A stretch of DNA of 8,929 nucleotides from Caryophanales bacterium UBA6331. GTDB taxonomy: Bacteria; Bacillota_I; Bacilli_A; RF39; UBA660. The stretch is from the NCBI GenBank assembly GCA_002438065.1, contig DJSP01000078.1, positions 1 to 8,929 on the forward strand. The letters run 5' to 3'. Position numbers and translations under genes: made by a program. Under the pieces are notes generated by a model that searched no databases, was not told the origin of the DNA, and saw only the letters and a program-made list of their open reading frames with translations. This document shows, piece after piece, positions 1-5,079 of this stretch. The stretch's first letter is position 1. The number at the start of each line of letters is the position of its first letter.

Positions 1-239
1 GTTATAATTTTAAAAATTTACATTGTTGTTTAGATGGTGATAGTGCTGGACAATTAGGAAATAATAAAATGGCTGAAGAACTATTAAAAAATACTAGAAG
101 TAATATATATATTTGTAAATTACCTGAAGATAGAGATGTTGGTGATATGGGTGAAGAGGAGTTTAAAGAATATGTAGATAAACATGAAAGATTATATGTA
201 AATAAAAAACTAAATAATATTTTAGGATATTTTGATTAA
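1..239 (+). CDS. DNA primase-like TOPRIM protein, C-terminal fragment
   Basis: This is the last 78 codons of a gene that begins before the window; the frame is open from base 3 to the TAA at 237. The fragment shows the TOPRIM acidic motif DGDSAG (bases 33-50), preceded by hydrophobic residues. About 30 residues later comes KLPEDRDVGDM, which corresponds to the 'lP.g.DpnDl' element of DnaG-type primases. TOPRIM domains bind catalytic metal, and in primases this domain synthesises RNA primers at the replication fork. The protein stops soon after the domain, so no long C-terminal helicase-binding region follows. The ssDNA-binding protein gene comes next, which fits a replication module. A topoisomerase or another TOPRIM nuclease is possible but fits the DGDxAG context less well. 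The N-terminal zinc-binding and polymerase parts cannot be seen. Confidence 0.72.
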   Translation, partial: YNFKNLHCCLDGDSAGQLGNNKMAEELLKNTRSNIYICKLPEDRDVGDMGEEEFKEYVDKHERLYVNKKLNNILGYFD

Positions 240-299
240 ATTTGGTATTAATGAATAATTAATATAAATATTTTTTAAATGTAATGGAGGATTTTAAAA

Positions 300-1334
300 A
301 TGGCATTTGATTTTACAAAGCTAATTCAAGAAGAACAGAAGAAACAAGAAGAAACTTCATCAAGAAATGGTGGTGTAGGTTTTAAAACGGTATATCCATT
401 TAACAATGGTAGACTTGAATTAAAACTAATTGGTAATGAGCCTTCAGGTCTTTTATATAGAGAAGTAATGTTTCATCAATATTATTCTGAAGGTAAAAAG
501 AATAAGGTACCATGTCTACATCAGATGTATGGACTTGATTGTCCAATTTGTGATGCTGTAAATAATGTTCAAGATAAACTTGGTGATGATAAAGTTTATG
601 GTACATATGGTGCTAAGAAACAAGGATTTATGTTTGCTAAACTTTTAAATTATTCACCTGAAAATTATTTTGGAGAAACAAAGAATCCACCTAAGCCTGG
701 TGAAATTGTTATTTTTATGTTTCCTAAGTCAGTAATTAATGAATTAAGAAATATGATTATTGAATTTCAGGATGAACTTGATACAATTTTTACAAATAAT
801 TCAACAAGAAACGTTACTCTTAAAGTAACAACGGGTGCAAACGGTTTTCCTGAATATAATTTTTATGTAAAGAATAATGAATCAGTTCTTTGTGTAGATG
901 CTAATGGTAATCCGGATCAGGCTGCATTTAATGAATATATGTCAAAAATGCCAGATATTAGAACAATTAAATATCCTGATAAACCTGATGAAAATATGAT
1001 GAAAATTCATAGAGCTATTGTTGAAGAAATTAATAATAAATATTTTGGAATTACAACTTCAGTACCTCCTATGAATGATCCTCAACCAATGGTATCTAAT
1101 ACTGGTAATACTCCTGCAACTCCACCTGTTCAGAATGTAAATGTTTCAAATACACCTGAAACTATTAATACTTCTTCAGCAACTAATGTAAATGTTGCAT
1201 CTCAGCCTGATGTTAATAATGTACAGGAAAATGTTGCTAATGAAGATCCCAGAGGACCCAGGCCTGATTGTTTTGGTAACAACCGCTATGACGATCATTG
1301 TGCTAATTGTCCATGGGATGCAGAATGTGTTTAA
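300..1334 (+). CDS. gp32-like single-stranded DNA-binding protein with C-terminal Cys cluster
   Basis: Probable phage ssDNA-binding protein (344 aa) that would coat single strands during replication and recombination. Residues 1-30 are a charged leader. Residues 30-250 form the likely OB-type core with an internal zinc site: C72, H74, C81 and C84 in PCLHQMYGLDCPIC. T4 gp32 carries a comparable His/Cys zinc site inside its OB fold. Aromatic and Lys-rich segments follow (YGTYGAKKQGFMFAKLL, around 100-116). Residues 251-318 are a low-complexity Asn/Pro/Thr/Val linker. The extreme C-terminus is a second Cys group (C324, C334, C337, C343, starting RPDCFG), where T4 gp32 instead has an acidic tail. 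The start is set by GGAGG at 286-290, 9 bases before the ATG. By eye the gene is less AT-rich than its neighbours, as expected for a highly expressed protein. It has its own terminator. The family call rests on the zinc motif, architecture and context; overall identity to gp32 is not obvious. Confidence 0.7.
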   Translation: MAFDFTKLIQEEQKKQEETSSRNGGVGFKTVYPFNNGRLELKLIGNEPSGLLYREVMFHQYYSEGKKNKVPCLHQMYGLDCPICDAVNNVQDKLGDDKVYGTYGAKKQGFMFAKLLNYSPENYFGETKNPPKPGEIVIFMFPKSVINELRNMIIEFQDELDTIFTNNSTRNVTLKVTTGANGFPEYNFYVKNNESVLCVDANGNPDQAAFNEYMSKMPDIRTIKYPDKPDENMMKIHRAIVEEINNKYFGITTSVPPMNDPQPMVSNTGNTPATPPVQNVNVSNTPETINTSSATNVNVASQPDVNNVQENVANEDPRGPRPDCFGNNRYDDHCANCPWDAECV

Positions 1335-1356
1335 TAATAATTAAAGAAAAATTATT

Positions 1357-1408
1357 TATAAATGAAATATATTGGGAATGTTTAAAATACATTCCCTTTT
1401 CATTTATA
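1357..1408 (+). terminator. Intrinsic terminator after the ssDNA-binding protein gene
   Basis: The inner stem GGGAATGT (1374-1381) pairs perfectly with ACATTCCC (1389-1396) around a 7-base loop. An outer arm, TATAAATGAAA (1357-1367), pairs with TTTCATTTATA (1398-1408) across a small internal loop. The stretch after the inner stem is T-rich (TTTTCATTT). The hairpin lies 22 bases after the stop codon and separates this gene from the GroES-like gene. Confidence 0.8.
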
Positions 1409-1460
1409 TTAAATAATAATTTAAAATAAAATCTATTTTAATATATAGAGGTGATTATTA

Positions 1461-1754
1461 ATGAAAATAAATCCAACATTAGATAAAATAGTAGTAAAAA
1501 AAATAGAATTTGAAGAAGTGTATAAAGGTTCTATTATATTAACATCTAAAAATCAAGATAATATAAATAAATTAATATATGAAGTTGTTGAATGTGGTCC
1601 TGGTGGAATAGTAAATAAAGATGATGTTAAAATAGTTGTAAAACCTGAAGATAAGGTTATAATTCCAGAATATATTGGTAGTGAAATTAACATTGATAAT
1701 GTTCAATATAGAATAGTAAAACAAAGTGATATTTTGGCTATATTGGAGGATTAA
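1461..1754 (+). CDS. GroES-like co-chaperonin (gp31-type)
   Basis: Small co-chaperonin of 97 residues, the same length as E. coli GroES. The N-terminus MKINPTLDKIVVKKIE matches the GroES pattern 'ikPL.DRVlVk..e'. A mobile loop (about 18-33) carries the hydrophobic triplet I25-I26-L27 that contacts GroEL. Next come EVVECGPGG (41-49), the 'v.aVGpG' element, then VKPEDKVIIPEYIGSEINIDN (the GD.V and roof region) and a C-terminal SDILAILED that closely resembles the family ending. It would cap the host GroEL ring and help fold phage proteins; in T4, gp31 does this for the major capsid protein. No GroEL gene is visible, so host GroEL is the presumed partner. GAGGTGAT (1448-1455) is a good ribosome site, 9 bases before the ATG. 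The gene leads a short cluster with two small ORFs. Confidence 0.85.
   Translation: MKINPTLDKIVVKKIEFEEVYKGSIILTSKNQDNINKLIYEVVECGPGGIVNKDDVKIVVKPEDKVIIPEYIGSEINIDNVQYRIVKQSDILAILED
1745..1749 (+). promoter_or_regulatory. Ribosome binding site for the TTG-started small ORF
   Basis: GGAGG sits inside the last codons of the GroES-like gene, just before its TAA (1752-1754), with 8 bases to the TTG at 1758. This placement decides the TTG start, because no ATG lies nearby in that frame, and it suggests translational coupling to the co-chaperonin. Confidence 0.6.
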
Positions 1755-1757
1755 ATA

Positions 1758-1892
1758 TTGAAAATAATAGAAAATATTATAAATAAGTTTATTTATATTC
1801 TGGTATGTATTATATTATTTAATATGATTTGTATAAAATGTTATGATAATACTATTAAATTAGAAACTTATATGATTGTTGATAATAAATAA
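1758..1892 (+). CDS. Small putative membrane protein (44 aa, TTG start)
   Basis: A short reading frame starting with TTG three bases after the GroES-like stop codon and ending at TAA 1890-1892. The predicted protein is 44 residues. It has a short amphipathic start (MKIIENIINK), one hydrophobic stretch from about residue 11 to 26 (FIYILVCIILFNMICI) and a short polar tail. It therefore looks like a single-pass membrane microprotein. Support comes from the perfect GGAGG at the correct spacing and from the way the frame fills the gap to the next gene, whose ribosome site begins at 1894. No family is recognised. It could be a host-directed membrane peptide or a lysis accessory, but nothing proves either. 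The non-ATG start and small size mean gene finders would often miss it. Confidence 0.55.
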   Translation: MKIIENIINKFIYILVCIILFNMICIKCYDNTIKLETYMIVDNK

Positions 1893-1893
1893 T

Positions 1894-1902
1894 AAAGGTG
1901 GT
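1894..1902 (+). promoter_or_regulatory. Ribosome binding site selecting the ATG at 1910
   Basis: AAAGGTGGT resembles AAGGAGGT and lies 7 bases before the ATG at 1910. An in-frame GTG at 1898 falls inside this site and so is unlikely to be the start. Confidence 0.55.
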
Positions 1903-1909
1903 TATAATA

Positions 1910-2086
1910 ATGAATCGATGTATTTTATTTAAAAAGAATTACGTTAATAAAAATAAATATAAGTTTATAAAATCTGTTAAATATGCAATTAAAAAAGAAA
2001 CTACATCTCATTATTATACAATTAAAAATACAAGATTACCTAAAAAATTATTAAATGATGTTTATGAAGTTTTAGAATTGTATTAA
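1910..2086 (+). CDS. Hypothetical protein, 58 aa, Lys/Tyr-rich
   Basis: Small basic protein of unknown function, starting MNRCILFKKNYVN and rich in Lys, Tyr and Asn. No transmembrane stretch, zinc motif or recognised domain is visible. The ending (KKLLNDVYEVLELY) is probably helical. The ATG at 1910 is preferred over the upstream in-frame GTG at 1898 because the GTG overlaps the ribosome site. The gene is the last of the GroES-led cluster and is followed by a strong terminator 11 bases after the stop. Its basic charge would suit nucleic acid or host-protein binding, but that is only a guess. Confidence 0.6.
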   Translation: MNRCILFKKNYVNKNKYKFIKSVKYAIKKETTSHYYTIKNTRLPKKLLNDVYEVLELY

Positions 2087-2097
2087 ATAATTATGTA

Positions 2098-2135
2098 AGC
2101 TAATCTATTTTATGCAATAGATTAGCTATTATTTT
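2098..2135 (+). terminator. Intrinsic terminator after the small-gene cluster
   Basis: A perfect 12-bp stem, AGCTAATCTATT (2098-2109) with AATAGATTAGCT (2116-2127), encloses a 6-base loop and is followed by ATTATTTT and further T-rich sequence. It lies directly after the 58-residue ORF and ahead of the promoter at 2176, so it marks a boundary between transcription units. Confidence 0.82.
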
Positions 2136-2175
2136 ATATAATTTTAACAAAAATGAATTAAATGAAAGAAAACTA

Positions 2176-2204
2176 TTTACATATGAAGGAATATATGATA
2201 TAAT
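2176..2204 (+). promoter_or_regulatory. Sigma70-type promoter with extended -10
   Basis: The -35 box TTTACA (2176-2181) is separated by exactly 17 bases from a perfect -10 box TATAAT (2199-2204). TG at 2196-2197 adds an extended -10 element. Transcription would begin near 2211, about 40 bases before the lytic transglycosylase ATG. The site directly follows a terminator and probably drives the genes from 2252 through at least the gp46-like gene. It is read by host-type sigmaA RNA polymerase by consensus. Confidence 0.75.
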
Positions 2205-2251
2205 TAAAACATAATCAAATAAATTTTATACAAATGTAAGGAGTTTTAGTT

Positions 2252-2926
2252 ATGACTACAAGAAAAAAGAAATTAAGAATTATCAATAAATTCAAATTTA
2301 TTAGATCATTAGTAATTTTATTTATATTAATATTTCTAATTATAAAAATAATATGTTTATTTATAAGTCATGCAATAAATATTAGTAATGAAAATGAATC
2401 TATTATTAATTGTGAAAATGAAAATTATAATTACATACTTGAATTTGATAATAAAGATAATGAACCTGAGTATATAGAATTTTCTAATAAACCAATAAAT
2501 ATGTCAGATGAATATTATAATTATGTGATACAAGCTGCTAAAGATAATAATATTCCAATAAGTGTTATTTTAGCTACTATGACTACAGAAAATGAATTAT
2601 ATGATCCTTATGCTAAATCAAAAAATACTAATGGTACATATGATATGGGATTGTGTCAGGTTAATTCTAATTATTATGAAGAATTTGGAAAGATATATGA
2701 TATTGATAATTTTGATCCTTATAATCCTGAACAAGCTATTGAATTTATTGCAAAGCATATGAAATATTTATCAAATTATGGTATAGAAAAGTTTGGTCTT
2801 AATGATGAAGATAGTTATATATTTGCAGCTGGTGCATATAATAGAGGCTTAGGAAATGAATGTAAATATAGAAATATGTATGATTATAAAGAAAAGTTTA
2901 TAAATAACTATAAGTCTTTTATTTAA
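2252..2926 (+). CDS. Membrane-anchored lytic transglycosylase (SLT domain)
   Basis: Peptidoglycan-cleaving enzyme (224 aa) of the soluble lytic transglycosylase fold. A strongly basic N-terminus (MTTRKKKLRIINKFKFIR) precedes one hydrophobic segment at about 19-38. With positive charges inside, the C-terminal domain should lie outside the membrane. Residues 45-82 form an acidic, Asn-rich spacer. The SLT domain begins near 85: catalytic Glu is probably E113 in ATMTTENELYDPYAKS, followed by DMGLCQVN (131-138), the 'G..GlmQi' element, and AAGAYNRGLG (192-201), the 'l..YN.G.g' element. AAGGAG (2238-2243) lies 8 bases before the ATG. The anchored form differs from an ordinary cytoplasmic endolysin. 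It could act in lysis or in local wall remodelling, for instance during entry. It is the first gene after the promoter at 2176. A virion-associated role is less likely given the membrane anchor. Confidence 0.8.
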   Translation: MTTRKKKLRIINKFKFIRSLVILFILIFLIIKIICLFISHAINISNENESIINCENENYNYILEFDNKDNEPEYIEFSNKPINMSDEYYNYVIQAAKDNNIPISVILATMTTENELYDPYAKSKNTNGTYDMGLCQVNSNYYEEFGKIYDIDNFDPYNPEQAIEFIAKHMKYLSNYGIEKFGLNDEDSYIFAAGAYNRGLGNECKYRNMYDYKEKFINNYKSFI

Positions 2927-2978
2927 TTATAATATATATGAAAGTTATTAATCAAATAAACAAAAGGAGATAAACATA

Positions 2979-3977
2979 ATGATTAGTAAAGTAAATCGTG
3001 GTGATATATTTATTTATAATTTTGGTAATAGTTATACTACTAGTGTTGAAAGTAAAGAAAGACCTTCATTGGTTATTTCAAATAATAAAGGTAATACATA
3101 TGGTACAACCTGTTTGATAGCCCCCATTACCACTAGACCTCGTGAAAAAACAGAAAATAATCCATGGCAGGTATATTTTAGAAATGGTGATAGAGAACAA
3201 GCGATATTATTGGAACAAATAAGATGTGTTTCTATTAATAAACTTGGAAGATATATGGGACATCTTGATGATTATACTATGCACAATGTTGATATAGCTT
3301 TATGTATTGAATTAGATTTACCACTTTCAAATCAAATAATAGAAGAATCAAAGTTAGCATCAAATATGTTTAATAGTATTTCAGCTAATATTAAATCTAA
3401 ATTACTTGATTTTGATAAATTTGTAGGAACTCTTGATGATAAATTCGATAAGTGTGTAAAAGAAATGTCATCATCAGTTTCTAATATTAAAGTAGAATCT
3501 ACATCAAATAATAATTTTGAAACTTCTACAATAAAGAATTTGTATGATATTAAAACTATACTTAATAATTATAATCAAAATATTACAATTTTGTCTAATG
3601 TTTTGATTAACTTATATGATAAATTAGATTGTAATAAAAACAATGAATCTAATATTGTTATTGACAATGTAAAAGATATTAATGTTGAAAATAATAATGA
3701 AGAAATTGTTATTGAGTCTAATGACAAAGAAAAAGTAGAAAAACAAGAAAATTCAAATATCATTAAAGGCATTAAAATTAAATCTATAGATGATATGATA
3801 GAATTTATGGATTACTATATGGAACATACTTTTGAAGAAATTGAAAATAAATATCATTTTGATAAAAAATCAGCTACGAATAGAAAAACTAATTATATTA
3901 AACGTCTTAAAAATGCAAATATAGATGTATCAAAATATTTAGTTAGAAGAAATAGATTAAAAAAGGAGAATTATTAA
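2979..3977 (+). CDS. PemK/MazF-domain protein with long C-terminal extension
   Basis: Residues 4-115 match the MazF/PemK RNase fold: RGDIF (7-11), ERPSLVISN (27-35), APIT (48-51), LLEQIRCVS (77-85) and LGRYMGHLDDYTM (89-101), which closely resembles the B. subtilis MazF region 'L..kithLddemm'. The residues known to act in MazF catalysis (the Arg of RP, the Thr of APIT and the EQIR segment) are present, so the domain may be an active mRNA interferase. MazF proteins are usually about 110-115 residues; this one has 332. Residues 120-215 look helical, possibly coiled coil. Residues 216-262 are an acidic Asn/Glu-rich linker. Residues 266-325 (SIDDMIEFMDYYMEHTFEEI, then KKSATNRKTNYIKRL) are basic and resemble a helix-turn-helix. 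No antitoxin gene is adjacent. AAGGAG (2964-2969) sets the start, and the stop is 2 bases from the gp47-like ATG. Whether it cuts RNA, and whose, is unknown. Confidence 0.78.
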   Translation: MISKVNRGDIFIYNFGNSYTTSVESKERPSLVISNNKGNTYGTTCLIAPITTRPREKTENNPWQVYFRNGDREQAILLEQIRCVSINKLGRYMGHLDDYTMHNVDIALCIELDLPLSNQIIEESKLASNMFNSISANIKSKLLDFDKFVGTLDDKFDKCVKEMSSSVSNIKVESTSNNNFETSTIKNLYDIKTILNNYNQNITILSNVLINLYDKLDCNKNNESNIVIDNVKDINVENNNEEIVIESNDKEKVEKQENSNIIKGIKIKSIDDMIEFMDYYMEHTFEEIENKYHFDKKSATNRKTNYIKRLKNANIDVSKYLVRRNRLKKENY

Positions 3978-3979
3978 AA

Positions 3980-5074
3980 ATGAAAATAGGAATTTATTCC
4001 GATGTACATATTTCTAGAACTAGTAGTATATTGCCTTTATATTTAAATGATCAATCAAAATATACATTACGATTAGAAAATTGCATTAATTCAATGAATG
4101 ATATGTATCAAACTTTTGAAGATAGAAATGTTGATGTAATAATTAATTGTGGTGATACTTTTAATAGTCATACTATTTCAGCTGATGAAATGTCAGCTTA
4201 TTTAGATATAATTCATAAACCATTTTGTAAAGAATATATTATTGTAGGTAATCATGATAAATTTAATGATATTTTTAATTCAATTAAATTAGGAGACTTA
4301 TTTGATAACATAGATATTGTTGATAAATATAAGGTGTTTAGAATTGATAGTTCAGATGTTGATGTATATATGATAGCTTATTTTAATCCTAAAGAATTTA
4401 ATGAGCTATTAGATGAAATGCTAACAAAATATCCAAAAGAACATAAAAAATCAATTTTGTTTATGCATGGGGATATAGATGGTTCATTGTTATTTGGAAA
4501 TCTTAGAGTTGAGAATCAAATTAGTAAAGCAAAACTAATTCAAAATTTTGATTTAGTTATTAATGGACATATTCATTGTAATGAAACTATTTATAATAAA
4601 GATAATAAAAAAATTATTAATATAGGTTCATTAACAACTCATAGTTTTGCAGATAGTAATAAACATGTTGGAAGATATTATATTTTAGATACATATGATA
4701 TGTCAATTGAATCTTTTGAAGCTAAAGATCAAATTTTATTTAGAACTTATGAAATAAATAATGAAAATGATGTTATTAAATTTAAAGAACAACTATGTAT
4801 GAGTCCTTTTAAAAAAATTGTTAAAATTAAATGCCCGTTTGAATTAAAAGATAATATTGAAACAATATGTTTAGATGATCATTATAAGATATTAAAATAT
4901 AAGTTTATATTTATTTATGATAACAAATCTAATGATTCTAAAGAAAGTTTAAAGACTTCTAATATATTAAATAATGATAATATTTTGATAGAAGATAAGT
5001 TTTTAAATTTTATTAAAAATCAAGATTCATTGAAATGGGCATATGAGGTTTATGAAAGTATTGTGAAAGGATAA
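3980..5074 (+). CDS. SbcD/Mre11-like recombination nuclease subunit (gp47-type)
   Basis: Calcineurin-like phosphoesterase (364 aa), the nuclease subunit of the phage gp46/gp47 recombination complex, which trims double-strand ends for recombination-dependent replication. All family motifs are visible in order: SDVH with D8 and H10, NCGDTF with D59, VGNHDKF with N91 and H92, MHGD with H163, GHIHC with H197 and H199, then NIGSLTTHSF (214-223). These residues bind the two catalytic metals. Residues from about 245 onward form the C-terminal cap that contacts the ATPase partner. Length is close to T4 gp47 (339) and shorter than E. coli SbcD (400). The gene sits 2 bases after the MazF-domain gene and 5 bases before the ATPase gene, so the three are almost certainly co-transcribed. 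Its ribosome site AAGGAG (3963-3968) lies within the end of the preceding gene. Confidence 0.92.
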   Translation: MKIGIYSDVHISRTSSILPLYLNDQSKYTLRLENCINSMNDMYQTFEDRNVDVIINCGDTFNSHTISADEMSAYLDIIHKPFCKEYIIVGNHDKFNDIFNSIKLGDLFDNIDIVDKYKVFRIDSSDVDVYMIAYFNPKEFNELLDEMLTKYPKEHKKSILFMHGDIDGSLLFGNLRVENQISKAKLIQNFDLVINGHIHCNETIYNKDNKKIINIGSLTTHSFADSNKHVGRYYILDTYDMSIESFEAKDQILFRTYEINNENDVIKFKEQLCMSPFKKIVKIKCPFELKDNIETICLDDHYKILKYKFIFIYDNKSNDSKESLKTSNILNNDNILIEDKFLNFIKNQDSLKWAYEVYESIVKG

Positions 5075-5079
5075 ATATT

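Noticed and set aside
263..270. TATAAATA, identical to the T4 late promoter core, upstream of the ssDNA-binding protein gene.
   Set aside because: The same 8-mer also occurs inside coding regions here (for example near 1778 and 2899). In such AT-rich DNA it is expected by chance, and no good -35 box accompanies it.
400..606. 68-codon reading frame on the minus strand.
   Set aside because: It lies wholly inside the ssDNA-binding protein gene, has no ribosome site and gives a His/Tyr-rich product typical of an antisense shadow.
1409..1460. Promoter for the GroES-like gene.
   Set aside because: A start is expected after the terminator, but the stretch is all A/T with many -10-like strings and no recognisable -35, so no specific site can be supported.
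2927..2978. Possible MazE-like antitoxin gene or separate promoter in front of the MazF-domain gene.
   Set aside because: Only 52 bases separate the genes. There is no room for an antitoxin frame, and no convincing -35/-10 pair is present.
3575..3772. 65-codon reading frame on the minus strand.
   Set aside because: It is antisense to the linker of the MazF-domain gene. Its Ser/Leu/Phe/Ile-rich product mirrors Asn/Glu/Lys codons on the other strand.
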